Shown here: piece by piece, positions 43,861-52,962 of the stretch | Layout: every line of letters starts with the position of its first letter | How positions within the stretch are numbered: the stretch's first letter is position 1 | Source: an uncultured bacterium | GTDB taxonomy: Bacteria > Armatimonadota > UBA5829 | Length of the DNA stretch: 64,000 nt | Reading direction: 5' to 3' | Assembly: GCA_938074205.1 (NCBI GenBank) | Contig: CALJES010000001.1 | Location: 100,268 to 164,267 of the forward strand | Notes under the pieces: model-generated | Told to the model about the DNA's origin: nothing | Seen by the model: only the letters and a program-made list of their open reading frames with translations | Database searches by the model: none | Translations under genes and position numbers: made by a program

Positions 43861-45507
43861 TCAGATTTGCAAAGCCCTTTGGTACTCGCGCCAGAGCCAC
43901 TCCTTGTCCAGTCCGACATCAATATGATCCCAAGGGAAAACCTCGTCTCTCGATCGGGTCCTGTAAAGATACCATTGCAAATCAGTGCCTGATTCTCTGA
44001 CCGCTGCGCGATAGTCCCCGTCTAGGTGTAACGCCATTTCCAACGCAACGGCTAATCTGCGGTCGCCCCGAGCTAAAAGTCCTTGCACTACTGACAGCCG
44101 AGGGCTTTCGCCGCCAACTATGACGTTCGGCAGGCTTTTGAGAACCTTTCTCAACCTGGAAAACCGGTTTCTCAATATCCTCTCTTCAGCCATCGGATGC
44201 CACTGGAATGGAGTCCACGGCTTCGGGACGAACGAACTTACCGAAACTTCGAGAATCGCTTTGCTGTATCGAGTGCTGAGCCGACTGACAAGGTCTGCTA
44301 TCGCGTCGACGTCATCGTCTGTCTCCGTGGGCAGTCCTATCATAAAATAAAGGCGCACTCGTGTGAGACCTGCGCTGATCGCGTAGCCGACAGCCTGAAC
44401 TATCTGAGCGTCGGAACAGCTCTTGCCGATAACCTGCCTTAAGCGTTCGGTGCCAGCCTCCGGCGCTATGGTTAGAGTCTTCTGTCCGGAAGCAGCTATT
44501 AACGAGCCGACCTGTAGTGTAACGTTTTCGAGGCGCAAACTGGCAACCTGAAACGAACCACCGGACTCCAATATCCGCTTACAGAAGTCTACAGCACCTG
44601 GATGATCAAATACGGCAGCGCCTACCAAGCCAAGTTTGCAATAGGACAAATCGATGTTCTGGCCATAGATGTCTAGATCTCTCAACCTAGGAGGTCGGTT
44701 AATGAAGCCAGTAACGCAGAAACGACAACCTCTTCCACAACCCCTCCCAACCTCCACAAGCCGCACAGCACCGAACTCAGATTCAGGGGTAACTATTGGT
44801 GATTGACCCGGAAAACGAGACAAGTCGCTACACAGTGCGCGTTTTATGCGCCTGGGAGCACCGTTTCTAGGTATCATACCTAATAGTTCCCCAGTTTTGT
44901 CGTACTGCGGCTCATATAGAGCAGGCACATACACGCCTTCGATCGCCGCCAGCATCTTGAGCCGTTCATACTTTTCTAATCCTTTGCTTGATATCAGGGC
45001 ATCGGCGAGATTAGAGACAACCGGTTCAGCATCGCCAATTACAAAGCAGTCTACAAACTCCGCCATAGGCTCTGGGTTGAAGCTCGCACATACGCCACCA
45101 GCAATCACCAATGGGTACTGTTCGCTGCGTTGGAAGGAGCGAATGGGAAAACCAGACAGTTCCAGCATGCGCAGTGCATTTAGGTAATCTAGCTCAAACG
45201 CTAGTGAGAAGGCCAGGACATCGAAATCGGCTACAGGAGTCTGAGTCTCGAATGTAAAAAGCTTTGTTCCTGTTCTCAAATACTCTTCGAGATCCTCGCT
45301 GTCTGGCAAGAAGACACGTTCACAGGAAACGGCAGGCATTGAATTGAAAAGCCAGTAGACTAACTGATACCCGAGCGAGGCCATACCGACACGATATGTG
45401 TTGGGATACGCCAGCGCAATTCTCAGTTTGGCGGAGGGTTTAGGCCAAATATCGCTTTCTTCAACTGCGAGCTTCGCTCGAACCTTGTCTAGTAAACGCT
45501 GCAGCAC
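43861..45507 (-). CDS. B12-binding-domain radical SAM protein (TIGR03960-like)
   Basis: 548 residues. A cobalamin-binding-type Rossmann region (about 25-200, with A-Y-P-N-T-Y-R-V-G-M-A-S-L-G and A-G-G-V-C-A-S-F-N-P-E-P) precedes the radical SAM barrel with C-G-R-G-C-R-F-C (about 257-264, CxxxCxxC). I-A-P-E-A-G-T-E-R-L-R and F-M-I-G-L-P-T-E-T-D follow. This is the arrangement of the TIGR03960 family, usually followed by a TIGR03936 partner and ribosome-related genes; here the partner is missing. It begins at GTG 45507, 7 nt after the propeller gene, with AGGAAG. The substrate is unknown. Confidence 0.88.
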   Translation of the reverse strand: MLQRLLDKVRAKLAVEESDIWPKPSAKLRIALAYPNTYRVGMASLGYQLVYWLFNSMPAVSCERVFLPDSEDLEEYLRTGTKLFTFETQTPVADFDVLAFSLAFELDYLNALRMLELSGFPIRSFQRSEQYPLVIAGGVCASFNPEPMAEFVDCFVIGDAEPVVSNLADALISSKGLEKYERLKMLAAIEGVYVPALYEPQYDKTGELLGMIPRNGAPRRIKRALCSDLSRFPGQSPIVTPESEFGAVRLVEVGRGCGRGCRFCVTGFINRPPRLRDLDIYGQNIDLSYCKLGLVGAAVFDHPGAVDFCKRILESGGSFQVASLRLENVTLQVGSLIAASGQKTLTIAPEAGTERLRQVIGKSCSDAQIVQAVGYAISAGLTRVRLYFMIGLPTETDDDVDAIADLVSRLSTRYSKAILEVSVSSFVPKPWTPFQWHPMAEERILRNRFSRLRKVLKSLPNVIVGGESPRLSVVQGLLARGDRRLAVALEMALHLDGDYRAAVRESGTDLQWYLYRTRSRDEVFPWDHIDVGLDKEWLWREYQRALQI

Positions 45508-45514
45508 TATCTTC

Positions 45515-46966
45515 CTACGCCACAGGCTGAGTCCAAACGGGGAAGTCTATTTCGGTATTAATATCCACAGGCAAATACGAGTACAGATCTGCGTTCCGCA
45601 GGTAGAACTTGACTTTTTTGTCCTTGTCTATCATACCGGCGGGAAAGCGCTCAGTTCGCCACCTGAGCATATGATTGATAGAATCACCTACGAAGGGAAC
45701 GCACTCAGCTCTGGAAAACCCGGGTATTACATTGTTGTGCCTATCCAGAAGTTCAGCAACTACGTAGCCGTCAGATGCGGTGCGGGCGTTGATGGTAACG
45801 CAAGGTGTATTGAAAACCTCGCGCCGACTTATCATCCACCCTTCCTTGCTTAAGGCTCTCATTGAGCAGAATCCGTCTATCCTTAGTGTAGCCAACCCAA
45901 TGGCGCCTCTAACCTTGTCAAAGTCAGCATCGTGCACTCGATCGAAGCCGCCGTAGTAAAAGTACAGTTTGTTTTCAACAACTACCGGCGCGCGTGCAGT
46001 ATAGATCATACCCCAGTCCCAGTCGACGTTTTCCTCGCCAAGTTGGATGAAAGGTTCTCGTCTCGGAGTTCTCGTCCATCCTATGAGATCCCAGCTCCAT
46101 GCTAGCTGGACATCAACAGTGCAGGGGCTCCCCTCCTGCGCTTCATACATAACATTCGGCGAAGTATAGGTTCCGTACTTGATCCATCTAGCATGGTAGA
46201 TCCACGGCAAGCCAATATAGCACCCCTCATAGCAGAAAACGGGCATGCCATACACTTGTGTTGGATCTGGATCAAGATCGTCTGCCCCAAATACTGCTCC
46301 CTCGATAGGCTTGCTCCACTTTATACCATCCTTGGACAATGCAATCCCGACGGCACGATGCCTGCGGTTTGAACACTTGTAAGTGCACACGTATCTCTCA
46401 CGGTATGGATCGTAGAAGAAGTTAACGACGTCACTACTCTCGAACAGCTTTATGTACTCAGGTTTCTCAAACCACCTAAAACGCAAGCCGTCAGACGAAA
46501 AAGCCACATGTGGACCACATTCTCGCCCATAACTGTAGACTGCCCAGCGTTTGTCTTCGCTCTGTGGGTTCGCCAATTTCATGACACTCGGTATCGCACA
46601 TTCCCACTCAGCAAAGATATTGTTTCGGGTTGATCCGAGGCAATTCACAATCCCTAAGTTCGGCTTGGTCCAGTGAATGCCATCGGTCGATTCGGCATAA
46701 AGTGCGCAGGCGTGAATCTTCGGGTCCGGGTTTATCACCTGATACCACATCTTGAGTTTTCCATCATCCCATAATACGGTGCCGTAGAGATATGGCCCCC
46801 ACCCTTCCCATGGTTTGTCGCGAACGATTATTGGATTGGCTGGGTGCTTTTCGGCAGCGTGAAAAACTCTCTCAAGTCCCTGATACTCCTCAACCACCAT
46901 TGCATCCAAGAAAATACGCTTGAATGGCCATTTGCCAACAATGTTCTCATCAACTACAACAGACAA
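45515..46966 (-). CDS. Five-bladed beta-propeller, GH32/43/68-type superfamily protein
   Basis: 483 residues. Repeated blades with S-x-D-G-I-H-W / S-K-D-G-I-K-W motifs and W-E-G-W-G-P-Y-L, M-W-Y-Q elements match the furanosidase propeller superfamily (GH32, GH43, GH68, GH130-like). A C-terminal beta-sandwich (about 385-475, D-G-Y-V-V-A-E-L-L-D) supports a GH32-like architecture. I cannot assign the catalytic acids with certainty. No signal peptide is visible. The start is TTG 46966 with GAGGTG 8 nt upstream. It lies downstream of the TMTC-like genes in the same direction. Confidence 0.78.
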   Translation of the reverse strand: MSVVVDENIVGKWPFKRIFLDAMVVEEYQGLERVFHAAEKHPANPIIVRDKPWEGWGPYLYGTVLWDDGKLKMWYQVINPDPKIHACALYAESTDGIHWTKPNLGIVNCLGSTRNNIFAEWECAIPSVMKLANPQSEDKRWAVYSYGRECGPHVAFSSDGLRFRWFEKPEYIKLFESSDVVNFFYDPYRERYVCTYKCSNRRHRAVGIALSKDGIKWSKPIEGAVFGADDLDPDPTQVYGMPVFCYEGCYIGLPWIYHARWIKYGTYTSPNVMYEAQEGSPCTVDVQLAWSWDLIGWTRTPRREPFIQLGEENVDWDWGMIYTARAPVVVENKLYFYYGGFDRVHDADFDKVRGAIGLATLRIDGFCSMRALSKEGWMISRREVFNTPCVTINARTASDGYVVAELLDRHNNVIPGFSRAECVPFVGDSINHMLRWRTERFPAGMIDKDKKVKFYLRNADLYSYLPVDINTEIDFPVWTQPVA

Positions 46967-47059
46967 CTCTTAACACCTCAACCGCATGATTTCTTTTTTT
47001 CGCCATTTCCCGCGCTTTGCGCGCTCGGTCTTGCTGTCTTGCCGAATGCACTCTACAAC

Positions 47060-48754
47060 TCAGAGACCTAGAGTTTTCGCCCGCAGCGCATTCTTTAGGT
47101 TTTTCCGAGCACCTTCGTTTTCTGGGTCGATTTTGAGAACAGCTTTGAATTGTGCAATTGCAAGGTCGTACTTGCGCTGCAGCGCATATACGCTGCCTAA
47201 GTTGTTGCGAGCCTTGATGTAATTGGGATACATCCTGATCACCCGCTTATACTCTGCAATCGCCTTGTCGACGTCGCCAGCCTGCCTATATGCCTCAGCA
47301 AGGTTATATCGAGCATCAGCATACTCGGGCCTGTATTTCAGTGCTTTGCGATAGCAATAAATTGCTCTAGAAAACTCTCCAATGTCCACGAGGGCATTGC
47401 CAAGATTATTGTAAGCTAACGCGTTTGTTGGATCCACTTTTAGTGCTTGGCTAAAAAGGCTTATGCTGTCCCGCCAAACACCGACCGCACGATAGGATGT
47501 AAACGCAAGTATTAACACCACCCCAATCGCTGCCAGCGACAGCAATGTCCGCCTGAAACGTACGGGGCTAGTATCACTTGCTGCGAGCAGGTCTGGCAAT
47601 CCCCAAGCAAGCACAACAAAGATTCCAATTAGCGGCACATAAGTGTAGCGGTCGGCCATTGCCTGCTTTCCTACTTGCACCAATCCTATCACTGGTATCA
47701 AAGTGATTAAGTACCACAGCCATCCCACAGTAACGTACTGCCTTGAGCACACTGAGCGAATGGCCCAAGTCGTTGCAGCGAGCAGGAGTACGCCGCAGCA
47801 TACGACTTGCCAGACCGGCAAATTCCTACCTGGGTGCAGGTATAAGACCGACAAATTCGCGGGCCAAGCAGTCTTTATAAGATATGCAACATATGACACC
47901 AGCGCGTTTGCCAATCTGACGCCTAACGGATACACATCCAATCGTGCAACCGCTCCCCCACTCTTCTGAGCCCACAAAGTGACAGCGCAGGATGCAGCTG
48001 CCAACGCAAACAATGGGATTTTTTCTTTGATCAACGGCACAATCGCCTTGGAAACGCGTCCACTATTGAACGTAATGCGCTTGAGCGGCCAGAGATCTAG
48101 CAAACATAAGATTATTGGAAGCGAAACCAGCATTGGTTTCGCCATCAGCCCAAGGATGTATATCACGAGCATAATTCCATAGTTTCTAAGGTTCGCGTCG
48201 CGCGCGTATCTCATATACGCAAGCATAGTAAGAAGCCAGAAGAGCGTACTCAGCACGTCCTTGCGTTCCGAAATCCATGCAACAGATTCCACGTGCAGCG
48301 GATGCATAGCGAACAGTGCTGCCACGAAAGCACTTCGCCAAAATGCACCTGTCATCGTATTGAATACCACGAAAAGCAACACAGTGTTGGCAGCATGGAT
48401 AAACACGTTACTCAGATGATAGAACCCCGAATTGTGCCGACCTAAACTGATGTCGAAAAGCCAGCTTGCGGCTTTTGCAGCTTCAGTGTCGGCCATAAGT
48501 GAAATCCACGTCAATGGGTGCCAATTTGCCTGGTAGTTCGTTGTCAAAGCCCACAAAATGGTCTGGCGGTTTAGCCCTGCTTGAACGGCGGGGTTATTTT
48601 CAACGTATACGTCGTCGTCGAAGTTCACAAAATCAAAGCGCGCAGTTTGCAGGAAGACCGCAAATACCAAGACAACTAGGAGCAATCCGAATTGTGCATC
48701 TGCAGATTTCAAATAAGACCAGAGAACTTTACTGCGCAAGGTTGCCACTCTCAA
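47060..48754 (-). CDS. TMTC-like GT-C membrane protein with C-terminal TPRs (copy A)
   Basis: 564 residues. About ten membrane helices (22-410) are followed by four TPR units (about 428-560). After the first helix comes F-D-F-V-N-F-D-D-D, with the acidic pair (D46-D47) that GT-C enzymes use in the first outer loop, then N-W-H-P-L-T-W. These mark the TMTC/PMT-like glycosyltransferase superfamily that uses a polyprenyl-phosphate sugar. The start is uncertain (TTG 48754 or GTG 48748); either overlaps copy B by about 20-26 bp, so translation is coupled. Acceptor and sugar are unknown; the TPR domain presumably faces the acceptor. Confidence 0.85.
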   Translation of the reverse strand: MRVATLRSKVLWSYLKSADAQFGLLLVVLVFAVFLQTARFDFVNFDDDVYVENNPAVQAGLNRQTILWALTTNYQANWHPLTWISLMADTEAAKAASWLFDISLGRHNSGFYHLSNVFIHAANTVLLFVVFNTMTGAFWRSAFVAALFAMHPLHVESVAWISERKDVLSTLFWLLTMLAYMRYARDANLRNYGIMLVIYILGLMAKPMLVSLPIILCLLDLWPLKRITFNSGRVSKAIVPLIKEKIPLFALAAASCAVTLWAQKSGGAVARLDVYPLGVRLANALVSYVAYLIKTAWPANLSVLYLHPGRNLPVWQVVCCGVLLLAATTWAIRSVCSRQYVTVGWLWYLITLIPVIGLVQVGKQAMADRYTYVPLIGIFVVLAWGLPDLLAASDTSPVRFRRTLLSLAAIGVVLILAFTSYRAVGVWRDSISLFSQALKVDPTNALAYNNLGNALVDIGEFSRAIYCYRKALKYRPEYADARYNLAEAYRQAGDVDKAIAEYKRVIRMYPNYIKARNNLGSVYALQRKYDLAIAQFKAVLKIDPENEGARKNLKNALRAKTLGL

Positions 48755-50378
48755 TCTTTTTAAGATACTCTATTGTCTCGTAATCGTTCGGGTTGACCGT
48801 CAACGCCTGTCGCAAAATTTGCAAGGCTTGCTGTTTTTCACCTGCTCTAACATATGCCGCTGCGAGGTTAATGTATGCCAACCGAAAGCGAGGATCTGAG
48901 CGGATGGCCCTTTGAAAGGCAACAATAGCCATGTCCACAACTCCCTGCTCCAGCAAATCGCAGCCGTAACTATTGTAGTGAAGAGCATCGCCTGGTAACA
49001 AATCAAGAGCTTTCCGGATATACTCTCGAGCCTTGACTGACTCGCCCGCTTCATGAAGCGCACACCCGAGATTGTAATAGGCCAGGCCGTTGTTTTTGGT
49101 GACAGTTGCCGCACGGCTGAACAAAGACACGCTATCACGCCAATGCTGGGTCTGTCGAAAGGACAGCGCAGCAAGACCACCCAAAACGAAAAAAGTCAAC
49201 GTCGCAGAAACAACAACCCGGCGGCGTTCTCGCTCTACGATCCCCGCTATAGCCCATACGATGCCTATGAATATGCCTACCAGAGGAATATAGGTGTATC
49301 GATCGGCAGACGCCTGTCTTCCCACCTGGATCAAGCCTATGACTGGCACTAGCGTGATCAGGTACCAAAACCAGGACACTGCAAGGTAAGGTACCCGCCT
49401 TGCCTTTGTAACTGCAGCAGTTGTTAAGAATCCAAGCGCAGCAAATGACAGGACTACTTGCCACACGGGCAATCCGCTACCGGGATGAGGGTAGAAACAT
49501 GCCAGATTAAAAGGCCAGAACATTCTTATGAGGTACAACACGTAAGAGACGACTGCATTTGCCACCCTTACTCCAATGGGATACATCTCAGCGGAGACAA
49601 TGGCTCCGCCACTCCGCTGAGCTATGACAGTAACGACGCACGATGCAGCAGAAAGCACAAACAAAGGCACTTTTTCCAGGAGAAGTCCTCGAGTGCTGAC
49701 AGTGCCGCAAACTCGTGCTGTCTTGAGATGCCCATGCGATTGTCGGCTACCCTTACTTTTTTCTCTCGGGTTTATAATACGCCGCAGCGGCCAATAGTCA
49801 AGCAGTATAAGGATCAGAGGTAGGGAAACAAGCATCGGCTTGCACAACAGCCCAAGAACGTACGTGCAACAAACCAAGAGATATCGCCATATGTTACGGA
49901 AGTGAACGTAGCGTTCGTACGCCAGCAGCGTCAGGAACCAGAAGAATGCGCTGAGCAGATCTTTTCGCTCCGAGATCCAGGCTACAGATTCCACGTGCAG
50001 GGGATGAACTGCGAACAGTCCGGCAACCACCGCACTTCGCCAGGGCAGACCAAACATGCCGACGAGTACCAAGAACAAAAGAAGGGTATTTGCTGCGTGT
50101 ATAACTACGTTCACCTGGTGATGGCGCCCCGGATTCAAACCAAACAGGCTGCAATCAACCATGTGGGAGATCCACGTGAGGGGATGCCAGTTTGCAGCGT
50201 ACGTTGTTGCAAATGCCCATTTAACCCCCTCTACCGTGAGTCCGCGAACCACCATCGGATTGTTGATAATGTAGCGGTCGTCGTCGAAGTTGACAAACTC
50301 GAAGTCCGAAGTCTGCCAATACACCAACACACACAACAAAACCAGGAGAAAACCCAGGAGGAACGTAGCTCGATTCAT
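48729..50378 (-). CDS. TMTC-like GT-C membrane protein with C-terminal TPRs (copy B)
   Basis: 549 residues from the ATG at 50378 (a GTG lies two codons earlier). It has the same plan as copy A: first helix 4-22, F-E-F-V-N-F-D-D-D (acid pair D32-D33), N-W-H-P-L-T-W-I-S-H-M-V-D, H-P-L-H-V-E-S-V-A-W-I-S-E-R-K-D, V-P-V-I-G-L-I-Q-V-G-R-Q-A, and three to four TPR units (about 415-540). It diverges from A mainly in a basic cytoplasmic loop near 205-225. It starts 16 nt after the GT2 stop. Confidence 0.87.
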   Translation of the reverse strand: MNRATFLLGFLLVLLCVLVYWQTSDFEFVNFDDDRYIINNPMVVRGLTVEGVKWAFATTYAANWHPLTWISHMVDCSLFGLNPGRHHQVNVVIHAANTLLLFLVLVGMFGLPWRSAVVAGLFAVHPLHVESVAWISERKDLLSAFFWFLTLLAYERYVHFRNIWRYLLVCCTYVLGLLCKPMLVSLPLILILLDYWPLRRIINPREKSKGSRQSHGHLKTARVCGTVSTRGLLLEKVPLFVLSAASCVVTVIAQRSGGAIVSAEMYPIGVRVANAVVSYVLYLIRMFWPFNLACFYPHPGSGLPVWQVVLSFAALGFLTTAAVTKARRVPYLAVSWFWYLITLVPVIGLIQVGRQASADRYTYIPLVGIFIGIVWAIAGIVERERRRVVVSATLTFFVLGGLAALSFRQTQHWRDSVSLFSRAATVTKNNGLAYYNLGCALHEAGESVKAREYIRKALDLLPGDALHYNSYGCDLLEQGVVDMAIVAFQRAIRSDPRFRLAYINLAAAYVRAGEKQQALQILRQALTVNPNDYETIEYLKKIESGNLAQ

Positions 50379-50393
50379 GTGCACTATTAGATG

Positions 50394-51140
50394 CTACCTC
50401 GGTAGCATTCTGCTCTTAATCAGACCCCATTTGGCTAATCGGTATGTGATAGCGGTTGCAAGACAGCCGAACCCATATATAACGCTGCGCACAAAGTTTA
50501 TCGAAGAAGCCTCGGGAAAATACTTCGTTGGACAGCTTATTTCAGCAATAGTGTGACCGAACCAAGCCACCTGCGCCAGCATCTGGTTATCAAATACGAA
50601 ATCGTCCGAATTCTGATCCAGTGGAAGCTGTTCCAGCAGTTCCCTTGAGAAAGCACGGTACCCGCTGTGATATTCCGATAGTTTAATTCCCAAGAGTATG
50701 TTTTCTACAAAAGTGAGAAATCGGTTAGCCACGTATTTCCATAACGGCATACCCCCTCGGAGTGCACCTCGTCCCAGCACGCGAGATCCTATGACGCAGT
50801 GGTAGAGCCCATTTCCGATCAAGGAAGCCATGGCTGGGATAAGCTTTGGCGTATATTGGTAGTCCGGATGGACCATTATCACTATATCCGCACCTTCCTG
50901 CAAAGCGAGCTTGTAGCATGTCTTCTGATTTGCACCGTAGCCGCGATTCTCGGGGTGAACATAGACCTTCGTGCCCGGGAGAGTTCTCGCTATTTCGACT
51001 GTGCGATCATTGCTGGCATCGTCAACAACAATCACGAGATCCACGATCCCCTGGTCCATAACTTCTTCATACGTCTGGCGCAGGGTGCGCTCTGCATTGT
51101 ACGCTGGCATTACGACTACGACCTTCTTGTCCTTATACAT
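50394..51140 (-). CDS. GT2 polyprenyl-phosphate glycosyltransferase (DPM1/DPG-synthase-like)
   Basis: 248 residues. The GT-A fold has V-V-D-D-A-S-N-D at 38-45, N-R-G-Y-G-A-N-Q at 65-72 and the H-P-D-Y-Q-Y metal/substrate segment at 91-96, as in dolichyl- or undecaprenyl-phosphate mannose/glucose synthases. A hydrophobic C-terminal segment (about 215-240) may associate with the membrane. Such enzymes make the lipid-linked sugar used by GT-C enzymes, and it lies directly between two TMTC-like genes. The ATG at 51140 is used; a TTG two codons earlier is less likely. Confidence 0.9.
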   Translation of the reverse strand: MYKDKKVVVVMPAYNAERTLRQTYEEVMDQGIVDLVIVVDDASNDRTVEIARTLPGTKVYVHPENRGYGANQKTCYKLALQEGADIVIMVHPDYQYTPKLIPAMASLIGNGLYHCVIGSRVLGRGALRGGMPLWKYVANRFLTFVENILLGIKLSEYHSGYRAFSRELLEQLPLDQNSDDFVFDNQMLAQVAWFGHTIAEISCPTKYFPEASSINFVRSVIYGFGCLATAITYRLAKWGLIKSRMLPR

Positions 51141-51186
51141 TTTCAATGCCTACTGTCATTGAGCAAAGTTGTCACGCATAAGACCG

Positions 51187-52848
51187 CTATTTAACTCCAA
51201 CGTTGCGTCGTCTAAGTTGTTCCACAGCTTCAGCAAGAGCCTGACGACAATCTTCGTCCTGCGGATGGATTCGCAACGCGAATCGCAGATGAGGTATAGC
51301 TTCTGAGCTGCGGCCCAACCGAACAAGCGCAATTCCAAGATTCGCCCGGTATAGTGGGTTCCTTGGGCGCAGTTTTACAGCAGTCGTCAAGTATCTTGCA
51401 GCCGCTTCGTATTCACCTTTCTCGCCAAGCATCGCCCCAAGATTCGCATAAGCTTCGTGTTTGCGTGGATCGATTCGAACTGCAGATTTTAAATGGGATA
51501 TCGCGGCCTCTATGTCCCCTTGTGTGGCCAAAGTGGTACCAAGGTTATAGTGTGCAACGGCGTTGTTTCTTGTTACCGCAATCGCTCTTTCCCATACTGA
51601 GATATCGTTTCGCCAATAGCCCGTCTGTCCATGCGCTACTACCACCAGTACCGAAACCACCAGGCAACCTAGAAAAGCGCAAACAGCACGAGGCAATTGC
51701 ACTTGCAGTCTTCGGCACACCGATTCAATACACTGGTCACAGCCCCAAACGATCGCAATAAAAAGTCCTATATGCGGCAAATAGGTGTAGCGATCAGCCA
51801 TACCTTGTTTGCCGACCTGAACCAATCCTATAACGGGCAGTAGAGTGATTACGTACCAGAGCCAACCCGTGAAAAGATAGGGAGCTTGCCTCCTCTTAAC
51901 GACTGCGAAAGCGGTTACGAGAAAAAGGGCGATCGCTGAAATAATAATCTGCCACATCGGGATAGTCGTGCCTGGATGAGGATAGAAACAGGCAAGCCGT
52001 GCGGGCCAAAATGTCTTGATTATGTAGTTGCCATACACCCACACGGCATTCGCCAAACGGACACCCAATGGAAAGATTTCAAGAGTCTTGACAGCACCTG
52101 AAGTTTGCTGAACGATAAATGTGACCACGCACGAAGCTACAGACAAAGCAAACAGCGGTAGTTTTTCGAAGAATGCTCGCTTGAGAGTCACGTCACTGGA
52201 AGAACTGTTAAAATCTCCAAGCCTACCAAGCGGCCAGTAATCTAAAAGTAGGAAGAGGATAGGTAGCGACACCAGCATCGGCTTAGCCAGGAGGCCGAAA
52301 ACGAAAGCGATGGTTACAAGCGCGTAACGAAGTCTCCCTGGAAGCCTTGCATAGTGCCAATAAGTTACAAGTGCAAGCATTCCGAAAAATGTGCTCAAAA
52401 CGTCTTTGCGTTCGGCTATCCAAGCGACAGATTCAACGTGCAGCGGGTGCACTGCAAAAAGCGCCGCAACCAGCCAGCTTAGTCCTTGTCTACCTGTCAT
52501 TGCTCGAAGCGCTACAAACAAAAGTATCGAGTTGGCAAGGTGCAGAAACACGCTTGACAGGTGGTGTGCGCCGGAGTCCAAACCAAACAGGTGACAATCC
52601 ACCATATGCGACATCCACGTAACCGGGTGCCAGTTACTGGCACCAGTGCTGATAAAAGCCCAAGCTATACCTGTCCAGGTCAGCCCCTGCATTACGTGTT
52701 CGTTTTGAGTAACGTAGATGTTGTCGTCGAAGTTTGTAAAGTTAAAGGAAGATACCTGCCAGTATATCAGCAGTACTAGGAGCGACAACATACTGCACAA
52801 CACAAGAAAAACCCTTTTATCGGAGCAAAACCTCGACTTTGGCACCAT
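51187..52848 (-). CDS. TMTC-like GT-C membrane protein with C-terminal TPRs (copy C)
   Basis: 553 residues. Helix 1 (about 13-31) is followed by F-N-F-T-N-F-D-D-N (acid pair D41-D42), N-W-H-P-V-T-W-M-S-H-M-V-D, H-P-L-H-V-E-S-V-A-W-I-A-E-R-K-D and V-I-G-L-V-Q-V-G-K-Q-G, all shared with copies A and B. Four TPR units occupy about 420-545. It is the first gene of the glycosyltransferase group and begins 114 bp from the divergent nuclease gene. The ATG lacks a good Shine-Dalgarno. Confidence 0.87.
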   Translation of the reverse strand: MVPKSRFCSDKRVFLVLCSMLSLLVLLIYWQVSSFNFTNFDDNIYVTQNEHVMQGLTWTGIAWAFISTGASNWHPVTWMSHMVDCHLFGLDSGAHHLSSVFLHLANSILLFVALRAMTGRQGLSWLVAALFAVHPLHVESVAWIAERKDVLSTFFGMLALVTYWHYARLPGRLRYALVTIAFVFGLLAKPMLVSLPILFLLLDYWPLGRLGDFNSSSSDVTLKRAFFEKLPLFALSVASCVVTFIVQQTSGAVKTLEIFPLGVRLANAVWVYGNYIIKTFWPARLACFYPHPGTTIPMWQIIISAIALFLVTAFAVVKRRQAPYLFTGWLWYVITLLPVIGLVQVGKQGMADRYTYLPHIGLFIAIVWGCDQCIESVCRRLQVQLPRAVCAFLGCLVVSVLVVVAHGQTGYWRNDISVWERAIAVTRNNAVAHYNLGTTLATQGDIEAAISHLKSAVRIDPRKHEAYANLGAMLGEKGEYEAAARYLTTAVKLRPRNPLYRANLGIALVRLGRSSEAIPHLRFALRIHPQDEDCRQALAEAVEQLRRRNVGVK

Positions 52849-52962
52849 AGGAATATGATAGCACGGGCCCTACAGCTTGTAAGCCAGCGACCCTTTAGTT
52901 TTATATATCGGCGAGATGCAGAAATATGCAGGAAACATTCAAGAAACAAGGAAGCAAAAAGT

